Positions 25,701 to 40,700 of a DNA stretch of 64,000 bases are shown here, one piece after another; the first letter of the stretch is position 1, and each line of letters begins with the position of its first letter. Source of the DNA: Chionis minor (Eukaryota; Chordata; Aves; Charadriiformes; Chionididae); NCBI GenBank assembly GCA_013398295.1, contig VZSF01010416.1, positions 2,208,841-2,272,840 of the forward strand, in the 5' to 3' direction. The notes below the pieces were generated by a model, which was given only the letters and a program-made list of their open reading frames with translations, searched no databases and was not told the origin of the DNA. The position numbers were made by a program, and so were the translations under genes.

Positions 25701-28700
25701 TAAACATCTAGTAACTTTGCTGAGCAAGTAAGGTTTTGTCCTGAATCAAAACCTGACTCTATTTAATGATAGCTTTAGTAAGTATTGATAGAGATGCCAA
25801 AACACCACTTTACCTACATTATCTATCCTTTTTCATCATTAAAATAAACTTTTTAAAATAGTACATTGAGTATTCTTCTAAACAAAATTTTAAATGCTAT
25901 TTTACTGTCTCTCTCAAGTAGCTCAATTCCTGTTCTGCTGTTTTTAATTGCCTCATCAGCGCTTAGGAGCTCATGCTTCAGTGACTTCAAGATATCCAGG
26001 CATCAGTATATAAGCCAAAACTTAATTCAGAAGCTGAAAGAAAATCAGTAAAGCTACTTTTAGAAGAGAGCAACCTTACTTTATCCTTACAGTATCTGCT
26101 GCCTGTAGTTCAACAAAAAAAAAAAAAAAAAACAAAAACCAACACAACTAAAAAATACAAACATTTTTGGTGGGGGTGAGGGCAGTATGGAATATCAATA
26201 CCTTTAAAAATGCATAAGAAAAAAGAAAATACTGAGACAGGAACATCTGTGGATTTGCCTTGCAAATTTTTAGATCTTTGGAGGGGGGGAAAAAAAACCC
26301 AAACACAAAGCACATCTCACCCAAGTCCTGACATCCAAGAAAGCATACCAAAATCCAGACTTAGTAAAGAGACAATCCTGCACAGAATGACACAACCACC
26401 AATGAACTGAAAATAAAAATTAATTTAGTTGAACAGGCGTTCAAGCCAGTCCTCCATCAGTATGGGGGAAAAATGAACTTTAAGTCAGCTTTGCCAGGAA
26501 TAGAATTTGTGGCCCCAGAAACTGCTTTATAAGGATAATTTGATCATCATCTTAGGATTCAGGAACAAAAAACGTAACTATTATTCAGCATAATTCTCTG
26601 TGTGTACTACTCCTCTTCTATGCTTACCTTTGTAGAATGCCGTTTTCTTGTGGTATTACACCATTTATAGCTGCCTGAAAAGAGAAAACAAATTTTGAGT
26701 CAAGCACACAGAGCAATAAAAATAAAGCAGGACTTGTAGAAAATGTTTTAAAGAATGATTAGTTTGCTTCAAAATGTGCCATAAAATGTTCTCCATTACG
26801 TGAATATTCTTGATCAACGATATTGTCATTGCAGTACGTGCAAAAAAATTAGAAAAAACTTTATCTATGTGAAAATGAACACGCAGTGAAGCTCAAACTC
26901 CTTATGTGTGCGGTGGATGTCCCAGGTGGAACGCGTGGGAATAAACTGCATGGCCCACGCTCGGTAAATCTTCACACTTTGTACGCTTGGTACATACACA
27001 CTGCTTTCAAACACATGGAGCTAACCGCGCACAGACAGGGCAGCCAGACGGCACGTACACCGAAAATCTGCTTCCCAGAAGCGGAAGACCTGGGCAAACC
27101 TATAAACCTGCAGAGCCGCGCGTACCCTGCACGCTGCAAACCCGGTGCGCTCACGCACTGCTGAAGTCGGCCCAAACGCCCACTCAACAGCGCAAGTGCC
27201 TCCATCACACCTACGCCTTCCAGACAACCTGCTGCCACCTCACCCACACAGAGGGCATCTAGCCTCTCCAGAGTCCTCGCGTGCCAGGGAATCGCAGGAA
27301 CGGCTAACCTCAAAATTCAAAAAAATATTCAGGTAGAAAAGGAAGCATTTTTCTGTTAAATATCATCCCATGCTGTCCAGGTCATCAAAATAAACAAAGC
27401 ATTACTTACAGGTGTATAAGTACAAACCTGGCAAGCTACATTCAGCTTTGGTCTTATTTGAAGTTACAGAGTTATTACCTCTAAAAATATCCTAACGAAT
27501 TCCATCTCACGTTAAAATGCATTATTTTTAAAACAGCCACAACATACCCCAGTTGGAAGTTCAAAACCCCACTTCTGACAAAATCGCCTTCTCAGCCTGT
27601 TACAAAATTGCTCCATTCTATGTTGCAGAAAGTTTTAATGCATTTTCAGCACATGTGATGCTGAAAATAGAAGCTGGAAAAACTTGGAAAGTAAGTAAGA
27701 CTCTCTTCAGCAGTATTTAGAAGACAACTTACTTCAGACTGCTACAAACCACCAAAAAAGTGTTTTTAAAATCATCTCGTTGCTAGGATTTTCCAGATTT
27801 AAGGGGCAAAGAAAGTGATACCACATGAGCTGGTGAAGATGACTTACACATTTTGCTCCTCAGCTGATAAAACTTTGTTCTGATTACTGTTAGAAGCCAT
27901 GGGAGTAAAGATGGCAGAACCCTACCTAACTTCGGACTTTTAATCCTAGCCCAACAGTGGGCAGATAAGGTAGAATAGCACATGAGGGAGTTTGACAAGG
28001 AATGAGAAAAAATTTAAAAAAATAATTCAAAAAGGGGAAAAAAAAAACCCAGACCTCAAAAGATTAATTCTATTTCTGGTCTTTGATGATCTTTATAATC
28101 ACTATTGTGCTCACAGGTACGTATTTGTTAGGCTTAACAGTGAGATTAAAGAGAGCTTGTAGCATCCCACTAATCTCCATTTTCTGCTGTACCAGTAGCG
28201 ATTCCTGCATTTCTACCATCACAACTTCTAATATCCATTCTCAGACATCAGATATACCTGACCTGTTGGCCAGTATACTTTTTGAATTAGTGTCTGGTCC
28301 CTGATCAAGAAGAGAACACTGACATTTAGAAGCTCGTAGGCGCTCGTACTCCAGGAAGATGAAGTCAAATACCGCAACTGAACTATGCACAGTCATCACC
28401 TACCAACATGATTTTTACAAATTGACGTAAAAAATGCACCTCAAGTGCTCAGTAAACACAAATCTTGATATCGTCTAATTTTAAATGCTATGCTTTCTTT
28501 TTCTATAGATATATAAACATGAATTTTTACAATTTCCAGTAACAGTTAAGGCTACATAAAGTCAAAAAGTATTTCTGAACTCAGCTAAGTAACTACGATA
28601 TTGCAATAAGATTTATCATGTATTTAGAGACAAATATTGCAAAATAATAGCAAAAAAAGCAGACAAGGAAAAGGGTCACAGGTATCTGTAAGCTACAGCA

Positions 28701-31700
28701 ACTACCCAGGCTGCATCAAATTACAGCGAAACCAAAGCTTTCTACCAGATCAGTTTTTAAATCAGTTTATCCACCGTGCATGGCAATAATCAGTGGTTTC
28801 TTTTTAACAATGTGTCTCATTTATCATCACTGTGGTTTGTGCAGTCATACATTGCTCTTGGTCATGTTCATCTAATAAACCTCAAGGAAAAAGTGGGAGG
28901 TTTTGTTCCGTTTGGGTTTTTCTGGATCAGCTTCTCCCCCATTACTCTTCAGCAACATACATTTCATTCCTGTCCATCAACAGGTAAAGTTGGCTGAAAG
29001 ACAGAAATATCCTTTATTTTGCATCTGTAGGCTACACAGAGCAAATGCAGGTTTTTGTACCACAGCATCAACGCTAATAATGATCTGCTGGTGCAACAGA
29101 ATTCTCTTTACTCTGAGAAAAAGAAGCTGCTTCAGCTGTGAAGAAATATAGCGCTGCTTAGTGTTTCCACACTTTTTCTGTCAAAGCTCATGTCTCAGTC
29201 TCAGAGGATTAAATCAGCTCAAACTTTTTCTCAGCCTAGTTAGAGGGGTTAAATATGATAGAGGCTCCAAGCTATTTTCTTGGAAACTGAATAACTCACT
29301 TGTTCACATACCCAGTTTTGTAAACTTGATGACATTTAAGGGGCACAGCAGTAAGAAAAAACAGCAGCAGCATTATGCACTTTTTTGATGGAAAGACCTC
29401 TATTAACCACACTGTAAAAATAAAAAGTCTGGACACTGTTAAGCAAGATGGAAGACTAAAATTATGTAGACGGCAAATGGTAGCAGTGCACATGTAGATA
29501 TTACATAAATATTAAATACCCATGTTCTTACAAGACATCTATAAGTAGACTCTGCAAAGAAAATAAGAAAAAGGAACAACCATCTGCTGTAGAATTTCAT
29601 AGGAAGAAGGTTTTGACTACTTAAAAAAAAAAAAAAAGAACAAGGTACTAAGGCAAGATCTGTTCCAGGCTGCTCTTCCCCAATGTCAGTCCCCCGAGAG
29701 GATCAGGTGTCTACAGTTGAGTAAACATTCAAAGATATTAAATTTTTTTTTGTCTTTCCCAACAGGCATCATTTGATCATCAAAACCAGCCTGTGTGACT
29801 AATATACAGTAATTAAAAAGAGGTATTACCCTCGAAACAACTTTAATAACAGGTGCAGTAAATCTATTCAAGGGTTATTAAATATAAAGGTACCTTGTCC
29901 AGCTCAGAAAATTTCTTCAGCTTCCAATAACCTGTTGCCGAGAGCAATAGCAGGGAAGCAGCATTCCACGCGTACACTGTTCTCACGCTGTAGATCCATG
30001 ACTGCCACTGCAGATACTGGGTACCACAGTTCCAACAGGTATTTACCTATTCTAATGCCACCACTATTTAAAGAGTGAAGCTTACTTGAAGTGGAAAATT
30101 ACAAGGATTTTATAAGATTTTTTTTTCCCCCTAAGCCAAGAATCTTAGGTGTGTCTCAGTGCTACCCAAACACCAACTCAACTGCAATGGCGCTCAAACT
30201 TGGAACAGAGGAGTAGAAGCAAGGACATAATTAACTGTTTCAATGATAATATTCAAACAACTACCAGGCCCACAACTTATTCTAGGAAATCCTAAGCCAA
30301 ACTTAGTCTTGATTTATACATTTTGTATAGAGATATTAGTCATGTATCCAGGAACTGAAACCGTTTATTTTATAATTTATTAAGCCCTGCGTGCCCTGAT
30401 CTAATTGGACCTGCTTTTGACCAGACCAACATCCAAAAGTAAATTCCAGTTGCAAGTACCCTACAACTCCATCATCCAACAATAGGATTTATCAATAAAC
30501 AGCATCAAGAATTCTGTTCAGTTAAATGAATGAAAAGACAGGAATATGATGTAACACCAGACCAATGAGTGCCAATTACAAAGGTTCAAAGTAACAATAC
30601 TTTTTTTGGTGTTTGTTTCAGCAGCAAGCTTCCAGTATCAAAATATATTAAATCCAACTTTTTTTGCTGTTTCCCACAAATACGGATAACAATAAAGCAA
30701 TAGGGTTAATAAAAGGTTATCAAATTCATTAATAGTTTGGGCAACCCAGAAACTCAGCGGTATTCCACAAACAGACTGAAATTATTTAAGTGCCTAAAGA
30801 ACGTTGTGAAACAGACTGTGAAATCTAAAGCTTTTCCTCAAGCGAATATTAACGTAAATAAATTAGTCAGTTCTGACTGTGACTCTCTTATGAGTACAAA
30901 ACAGTGTTAGAGAGAAGAAAACAAGAACCATGACTTCTTAATAACCCAATGAAGCAACAATGTTGATGATTTCGCTCAAAATATACAATTATAGTACTAG
31001 CCATTTAAAAGCAATTAAGCACATCTTACAGTGACTCTCAACCCAAGGGAATGAAGGTCCTGTGAATAATTATGAACGAACTGTGGTATTTTAGATGGCA
31101 CAAACATTAAACTCCCAAGTTTAATGGTCTTGGACTGGATTTGTCAATCATATTATTTAAAAGCAGAAGTCTACATACACTGATTGTATATTCAAATGAG
31201 GTGGGGAATTCCTTTCTCATCATGAACTACAGAAGGGAGGTATTTTTTAAATTTCCAGAACTGAAAAGTGATGCTTAAATGAATTATCTTAAGAGTTAAA
31301 AGCACGCCCAGGCAAAGGCACAGTTAAAGGCTTTTGCAATGGGTGAGGTAGGACAACATCCTCCTCTAGGGCCATCTCTTGCTCGCTCTTCTTTCCAGTC
31401 TCCATACTGCACAATAGTTTTGGTTGACAGATACAGACCCTGCCCTAGATATAGATCCTTTAAAGCAGACATGGACCTGTTGGAGCGGGTCCAGAGGAGG
31501 CCACAAAGATGATCAGAGGGCTGGATCACCTCTGCTATGAAGACAGGTTGAGGGAGCTGGGGTTGTTCCACCTGGAGAAGAGAAGGCTCTGGGAAGACCT
31601 TATAGCAGCCTCCAGTACCTGAAGGGAGCCTACCGGAAAGGTGGGGAGGGACTCCTGATCAGGGGGTGAAATGATAGGATGAGGGGTAATGGTTTTAAAC

Positions 31701-34700
31701 TGAAAGAGGGTAGATTTAGACTAGATATTAGGAAGAAATTCTTTGCTCTGAGGGTGATGAGATGCTGGAACAGGTTGCCCAGAGAAGCTGTGGAGGCCCC
31801 ATCCCAGAAGATGTTCAAGGCCAGGTTCGATGGGGCTTTGAGCAGCCTGGTCTAGCGGGAGGTGTCCCTGCCCATGGCAGGGGGGTTGGAACAAGATGAT
31901 CTTTAAAGGTCCCTTCCAACCCAAACCATTCCATGATTCTATGATTCAAACTTCTACCCCAATTAAGAGCAAGAGTTTTCACAAAGCGTAACACAAGATC
32001 AACTTTCCAAAACAGAGTATTAGAAAACAATTCTCCAAGCTAAAAAAAGCAAGTTCAAGCAGCATGATGCTGGAAGAACAACCCTTTCAGAAGAGGCTAG
32101 AGAGATGTAGATACCGTATACATGTGAAAGCTGCATGAGTTTCATGGAGATAAATCAGTGTATCAGCTTAACACAACCAGTACAAGTTTATCCATAAATC
32201 ATCTTACACAGAATTTTAAAAGCCTTATTTAGGTTTGACTGAATACAGCAAGTAAAACCACTTCAGTCTACTTAATAAAGGCCCCACAGAGCTTTACATT
32301 TGTTTAGCTAAAAATTGAGAAGGTTTACATTAAACAAACACAACACATGAATGAGACATAGACACAGGGTAAGAGGAACTGCTACAGCAGATGGTTTAAT
32401 CCAAAATCCAAAGATGTCCAACCAAACAGTATCAACTGCTTCAGAAAGTCACGGGGAAATATAATGGATTAACTTGCTTGTGGGGCATTTTCTTCCAACC
32501 CCCACAATTTTATATGTTTGTCACATTCAGATTTCTAGTAAATACGATTTTTTTTGTTATATTCCACTTAATGTATTAGCCTCATAATCCACATATTCAG
32601 TTATTCATGTGAAACTTACTAAGACCTTTATTTGATGAAAGGATTCATTTATTATGACTTTCAAAAAAGTATATTCTTCCCCAAATGCTACAACTCATAG
32701 ATTTTACTTTTGCTTTAAAATGCCTGATAAGCTAAAAAAAAATAAATCTGCATTTTGTGTCTTCCCTGCTCGTTTTGCCTTTTCTTATGTTTAGCATCTC
32801 CTTGATATAAAAACAGTTTCTCTCAAATCACAAATTCAGAAAGCTTAACCCGTGCTGTTTTCTACATTAGCAGAAGTGAAGACAGCTCACTGTCTTAGAG
32901 GAAAGGGTGCTAACAGCTTTTATGACTATATTTTGAAATACAACCTAAAAAATGGTTGGTTTGTTGTTTCACACTTCAAAACAAATAGAAACCTATTTTA
33001 ATATTTGACTAACCCTTTAGCATTTAATCTTAGACTTATTTCTCAGTCTGATTCCACAAGTGAATATGAAACCAAAAGCTACACACAAAACCTCACTATA
33101 GAGGGAGAGATGACACACAAGACAAACATACTGTGGTTTTGAGTTCTGTAGAGTAAAATAATGGTAACTGTTATATTTTGGAAATATCAGTCAGTATTCC
33201 TGTGTTCATCTTGCTTGTTGACTTTAAACAAGCTAAACACATTTTTTAAAAGCTAAAACTGTAATGAAATATACTGAGGCCCTCATTAAGCAATCTAAAA
33301 TACACTAGAAAAGTGATTTATCTTTTGTATTTTACAATGTATTTCCACAGCACCAAAAAGGTCATTTATACTACTGTGTTACAATTGTAATTCCATTGCA
33401 ATTAATTCTACTCTTAATTTGGGCTAAACAGGATATTCCCCCTGGAATACAATATTCTGACTCTAATTTTGTTGCTTTCACATGATAAATTGCTTATCCT
33501 AAAGATTTAAAATTCATTATTTTATTTGGTATTCAAACAAAATAAATGCATGATAAAACTCCAAATGCTTTGTACAATGGGGAGCTTAAAAAAAAAAAAA
33601 AAAAAGGAAAATAAACCCCAGAACAAATGTTATCCAGAGAGGAAAAACAAATAATTAAATGATAAGGGATAAAGGAAAGCATTAGTGAGACAAAACATGC
33701 ATGAAAGGATCGAAAAAGCGAAAGCAAATTTTAAATTCCTTCCAAACTATAAATCTGCGTGACAAAGGAACATACTTTTATATACAACAATAAAGCAAAC
33801 CAGGAGAAGCACAAAGATTTATTAGTTCCTTTTGAGCATAGAAGTATTTCTTACAATGAAACTAACTTGCAGGGTTCTGCCATATGCGCATACTTCAGTA
33901 ATAACAGTAAATGTTTTTAAATAATGCTCCTCTAATAACCTTCTTTCAGGCAAATACTAATTTGGGTTTGTATCTTCAACAGAACTGATAAAAACCTGTA
34001 ATGCCAGATGTAGATGTGTCAAAACATTTGTTCTGACCTGCTGATAACTGTGATTTCAGGAAACTGGATAAAAAAGTAAGACAGACTACGCATAGACTTT
34101 TCTTGTGATCAGTTTACAACAATAAAAAAGTGGAAAATTTGGGAAAAAACAGCAGAAGTTTTACTAACTGATGCTGACAAAAACATCTTGCAATTATTAG
34201 TCAAATACTGCAGTCAACCTAGCTAAATAAAATAAAGGTTTACTGAAATCAGTTGTCACACAGACACATGTTTCTGCCCCAAGACATCAAGACTGTATTA
34301 TGAGATTCCCAAGCAGAGGAATATGGCTTCTTGCAGCTTTATGCAACTATCAAATCTCACCTGTTACAGGTAGGTCTGCAATGTGTTACTCTAAACAAGA
34401 AATTTCATCAAACATTCTGCAGAAATAGCAATTATTTTAGACCAGAAGCTTTTTACAAACAAGATACACTATCACATTCCTACATACACAGCTACTTTGA
34501 AACCATTATTTTAACAAGTAACGACTGCTATGAGTTTAAGTTATAAAAAATATTATTCGGTTAGGATTTTTAAATGAATTAAATAATATTTAAATTTTAA
34601 AATTACTAATTATGCCCCGGTAGTAACAGAAGCAATCTCTACCTTTGTTATCTTTGGCAGGCTTTTCAAGGCAAAGAAATGAGTCAGCTTTTTCCTGTAG

Positions 34701-37700
34701 CTTGTGTTATAACTTGCTGGCGTTTACCCAGCTTTGCAAGTCTCCAAGTATTTCCAAGTGCTAGACGTGAAGTTACACCCACAAAGTTTTTACAGAATGC
34801 CAACATTTGTCCCCATCGTGGTTAAAATTTAACCAAAAGCTGTAATTGAACTACAATGAAATGTCTTCTATGCATTCTGCTTTATTTCAGCTTGCTTTCT
34901 TTACAACAAATATACTTCATGAAAAGCTGCAAAACAATAGAATTGCTAATAAAGCGAAAAATTAACATTTCATCAAAAAATGCCACATGAATATATTCAT
35001 ACAGATGATTCACTTCATCAGCAAGAGAGCACGCGTTGAAATAGTTTACAATTAGCACTCTAGATGTGGTTTCCCATTTCTCCCTAGTTCTTTGGTGGCT
35101 TCAGCAAACTTTTTCCTGTAGGTCCTACAACATGCTGAAATGCACTAGGAAGCCTTTCAACAGTTAGATATACTTCTATAATCCTGAGGGAAAAAAACCC
35201 ACGTTTTGCACAGTTCTTTAATTTTATATTGTCACTGCATAATTCCCCAAACAAAGCGCAATCTCAACAATAAATTCATAACTGGGTGAATTTTCCTAGT
35301 GCAATGAAAATAAATAACACAAACATTTATAAGAAGCTTATGGAGCAGTACGTATCTGAGCTGAAACTATTTCAGCAGGCATAAAGGAAAATACCTATTC
35401 TGAACTATCCACTCAACACTTACTGATATAGAAAGGGAGGAGAGTGGACTATGTCTCTGCTACTTTCTGACACACATACATAGTTATCTTGGCCCTAGTC
35501 ATTAACGTCACAACTTTTTACACTAATACTTCTCCATCTTCTAACTTAACAGAAAGGAATGCCTATGCTTGATGTCAAAACATACTTTGTTATTCCTTAA
35601 AACATTAAGCTAGACAGCAGGAGAGTCTGATAAAACAAAGGCTATGCCTGAAAAAATACGTATGAACTGAATTCCCACATTTCTACCCCTCTCCTAGTTA
35701 CTTTATGTAAATTTGAATAAGAACACTAATATGTACAGTTTGGGGATAGCTACCCCACAACTTCTTGTTCAGCCTTAAAAAAATAAACAAACAAATGAAA
35801 TCACTCTTTGCTCTAACATACTAGCTCTAACCAAGTACTAAAAAGATAGAACAGGGATGAAATCTCAGGACACATGGTAATTCAAAAAGTCCTAGAAGTA
35901 CTACCTACAAGCTAAGGCCCTCTTTTCTGAAAAGGTGTAATAACATGAAACATCTTATATGACAGTTTTCAAATTAGCCTAGCCATAGTCAGCAGACTGC
36001 CTAATCCCTAATCAATAACGAAAGGATAATTACGCAAGATTTTACTTAAGAGTTTGGAAACTGGAAAGTCCATTTTGAAAGCATTTAGCCTACAACTTGT
36101 CTCATAGTATTTCTCCTCATACCTCTGGACAGCCTGTCCTACAGTGCTGGTATTGCAGCAACCCAGAGCTTCCAGAACCAGCTAAGGAGCGTTTATTTAA
36201 ATAAAACTAGGACAGAACTATTAAGATGTTCAACAGCATTCTAAGTAAAGCCATTTTTAAAATACTCTGCTTTGAAAGCTTGATGGGTCTAGATGACTCC
36301 TGGCTTCTGTGGTAAAATCTTTTGCAATTAAGGTTCACCTGCAAAATAGTCACAGCATTGGCACAGATACCAATTCTTAAATTAAATAATTTACTTCATT
36401 TTTCTCCTACTCATACATTCCCAGCATGACTCCATGACAGACCAATCACTCAAACACACTTTTCTGAAGACGTGTGCAAGTTTCAGTTCTACTAGTCACA
36501 GAGTAATACACTAAAAACTACTTACATGTACCTCATTACCAGCCACTTCACTATTAATATAGTCCAGAAATCTGCCCTTAAATTTGAATGTCTCAGCACA
36601 AATTAACGCTAAGCGATCTTCACAGAAATTGCCACTACAGAGGTACCTACCTCTCAAAATATGTATTTGTAAAACCTAAGGCAGATGAGTAATGCCTGCA
36701 TGTAGCTAAAACAGCACTATCTATTGGGCACTACGGTGATCTCAGGTGCTGCTGTTTGGGTATTCCCTGAACAGAAAGCTCTCTATTACAAGAAACAAGA
36801 AATTTTATTAGTCCCACTGCTTGGTTTGATCACTATGCAAGAAAAACTTAAGGAGCTTATTTCTTAAGTAACTAAATTCCGTCTGTTATTTAGAAAGGAG
36901 GGGCACAGCTTACTTTACAATGTTGACAGCAAAGTTTTACCTAAAAATCTCCTCTGCTCTTTCTGGCCAGACATTAAAATTTCACAGGCATCATCACAGC
37001 AACATGGTTACAAAATACAGCCATAAAATACATTATCACAATCCCTTTGTTATCCTTCAGTGACTAAAGCAGGCTTTTTTTATCAGAAAAATTAAAATCA
37101 ATAGTTATGAAACAAAATAAACTATTTTAGATTAACATAATCTCCTTAATGTCTAGAAAACCATCTACTATATTGCAAGTTAACCATTACATTTGCTAGA
37201 ATTTGTGAAGGGGTAAAAGTTACAGATTTCTTCACAGATACTGAGGAATTACTCCAGTTTAACAGGAACAAAAGGGTGTTCATCTAGAAGCCACTTTGCC
37301 CATGCTATAGCAATTTTACCCTGTGGGAAAGATATATACCTCATTACACTTCCCTTCAATCAGACACGTGAGAATTAGTCTCTTCTGCTGAATCAACAAA
37401 ACTGCAAATATGCATGAAACAGCACTAAAAAACCCACATGTTTAAAGCCATGACTCTTAACTGCCTTAATAAAAAAAACAACAACAACAAACCCTACCTC
37501 CTTGAGAGCTACCAGTTCTTCCATCCTCCCAAACAACTGCCTGCAAATTGAGGGACAATCTAATTTTCCGTAATGTTGTAAACTGCACCTCCCTTGGCCT
37601 CAATTCATTTAAACATGGTAGACCAAAATGAGCCCTATATGCAGTTAGTCCCCTACTAAAGAAGTAATTTTATAATGCTAAAATTTTAGCAGTGCCTTGA

Positions 37701-40700
37701 AAATAAGAGACAAGAATGACACTGCACAGCACCAGTTTTCCGCCATGAAAGCTTAAGTCTTCCCAAACACTGAGGCTTTCAAGACCTACTCCATGAAATA
37801 AGCGCAATATCTCAGCAGAGGAGCAATTTAAAGAAATTAAAACCGTTTTCACCACATTCCCAAACAATCTTTCTGAGACAAGGCTTTTTGCCCTGGTAAG
37901 GAGACAGTAATTTGCTCAGTGGTGGGGGAAGAAGAGTTTGTATTTCTCACACATTCACCTGCCTTAGGACCAAAAAAGAAAAAGACAAATAAACTGAAGA
38001 AACTAAACATCCCTCTGGGTCTAGTACACAATTTAGCCATTATTTGTTGGAGTAAAGTGCATTTTGAGAGAGGGTTTTTTGTATCTGAATAGTCCCAAGC
38101 AAGACTCATGGGAACCTAATAAAGTTTTGGGATAGCAAGCTACAGGTGAGGAAAACAACTAATTTCAGTTTTCAAGTCTTTCTCTACAGAAAAGACAGAA
38201 GCTGGCTCCTTCCCAGCCTCTTTCTTTACGGGGGAAACTTGAGATCCTTGGATATTTACACAATATCAGCACTGATTACAGCTTTCATGGGTTTCCTTAT
38301 AAAAATCATAAGATACGGCAACGTTAACATGATCCAAGCAGTGTTTCTCAACCTCTTTTAAAAGAGCAGAGGGTCATCCAAACAAGAAAACAAATCCAAA
38401 GACCACCTAAGTTGTTTTTTTTTTTGGGGGGGGGAGGGGAATCCAAGGGACCAACCTACGTAATAATAATTTTATTCAAAACAATCAGAAGATTAGAACA
38501 CACAAGTTAGACATTTGCTACTTTTATTCTCCATTTAGTATGTTTGTTTCCTTGTTTGCATGTGTCAGAACACGTATATGACATTTTTATTGGGTTTGGC
38601 TCCATTTTATTTTAAACTGTAGTTGCTCTGTTGACCACTTTCTGACGTCTAACAGACCACTTGCAGGCTGTGGTGGTCGGACCAAGACTGATGCAGAGAC
38701 ACCACAAGGATCAACTACAATCTGTGCTCTCAGCAAAGTCACATGAGAAGACTGTCGCAGTGGCAATATATTAAACACTTTCTTACATCACCTGAGGTAT
38801 CAACTATTATTTCATTAAAAGCTTCAGAAGAGAGAACTGGGATTTGGTTGGCCCATGAAGACTGGGCTACCTTACTTTCAGCAGAGGTAATCTTCCTTCC
38901 TTGAAGCACTCTTATTCTGCATTCTGCAAATAAAGAAGCTTAATTTCCTCCACATGTATTAGTGGTAGGGTTGGGGTTTTGGGTTTGTTTGGTTTGGGGT
39001 TTTTTTCCTAATAGATGAATGTGCATACAGCTATGTTGAAAGCCGTGCCATGCTTACAACTGCCTATAGCTCTGTATATCTCATACGCTCTTCAACACAG
39101 AAAATACACAAAAAGGAAACATCTGTTTTACCCAAGATGAAGGCATTCCAAAGTAAATAAAACCATGAATTTAATAATCATAGCTTTTTTAAGAATTAGC
39201 TAGTCATCTTTGCTACCACAGAGCTGCATAAAATATACAGCATGCATCTGAGCTTACTCAAAGACACAGAAATGTCACGTTGGATGCTGCAAAAAAGCTG
39301 GAAATACAAAGAATGAAAAATCAAATTATTTCTGCAAGCAGGGATCCCTAATTTAACACAAAGTATATTAAAGACTAACAAAAGAGATTTCTGTAGTCCC
39401 TTGTAAAACTAAAGCTCACATACCATTCAACTGCATCCTACTAGAAGAGATTAATGCTGCAGTCGGACGCACAAGAAACCGGCAACTCCTGTATTTCCTG
39501 GAGAACAGGCACTGTGCCGCCTGCACCAGCAGGATGCCCGTCCACCAACACTGCTTGTCATTGCCCAACCCAACGCTTCCTTCTTCCTTAGCTCTGCTGG
39601 CAGCAGGATTTTGAATTGTGTCCAGGCTACTCAGTGCAGTAACAGCAAGCATAAACTAACTGAGCTGACAAGAACATTGAGAGGACACCAAGGTCCAGAA
39701 GACGACACCTGTCTAAAGTCAAACTTTAAAAGCTCCTTAAAAAAAAACTGGGATACAAAAGTCTGGTTCCCGCAGGCTGATGTGACTGTTCATTCAGCCA
39801 CAGGGAGAACACTGTTAATATACAGGTGTCCTGGTTTGAGGCCAAACCCATGACAACAGGTAAGTCCATGTTGCTGACAGTGAAAACCCCTCAGATCTAG
39901 TCCTAGTGAGAGGAGCTCACCATGAACTTCTCACCAGTGCTCTAGTGAGTGCTGTCAAATGTGTGCCAGATTCGGTATTAAACTCCGAAGTAAAGAAAAC
40001 AACAGGTCAATAATACAAGATAACAGGGGCCAACGTGATGAACACAATCACCATGATGTGTAGTCCTGGTTCTCCAGCCACTGAAACACATGCCGCTTGG
40101 AATGGAACAAGGGAGCTGCTAAATATATGACAATACTGGCCCACATTTAAGGAAAATAAACAGCCCTGCACCAAACTTAAACTCATCACCTAGTTTCTGG
40201 TCACAGACTAATTCAAGGCAACCAAAAAAGTGTACAAAGAGATTTCATATCAAAGCTTTGACAGGGTGAACCAGTTAGAAAATGTGACAAAAGACATTGT
40301 TAGTGTATTAGCCTGTACCAACTTGTACTGTACTTGTACACATTACAGCAACACAACTAACTTGATGGTTACAAAGCGATAAAAGATACAAAAAACAGAT
40401 TAATGATAACTGTCAAGAGCCAATGGGCCTTTTTCTGCCTAGGAATCTCATCTAAACTGGCACCTCCAACAGAATTAGAAAAGTTGTAAGGCCCTAGCTC
40501 ATTTTCCTCAGTTCAATTTATTTGTTTGGGGTTTTTAATTTCTTTCATTGCAAAGGACATTACATAGAAGTAAATATAAATTTATAAACTAAATGGGTAC
40601 TTACTTTAAAAATCCTGTCTGACAAATAATTACTCGTTTTGAAAAGGTTTTAAACAGCAAGATGCAAAACCCCTCCTCATAGAATTGTTCAGGTTGGAAA

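Noticed and set aside
26886..27336. Several overlapping open frames on both strands
   Set aside because: They follow from the GC- and CpG-rich composition of the patch; no frame looks like a protein.
39836..39990. TGTCCTGGTTTGAGGCC, similar to the start of some avian LTRs
   Set aside because: No matching 3' end, TATA box or target duplication could be found, so it is not supported as an LTR.
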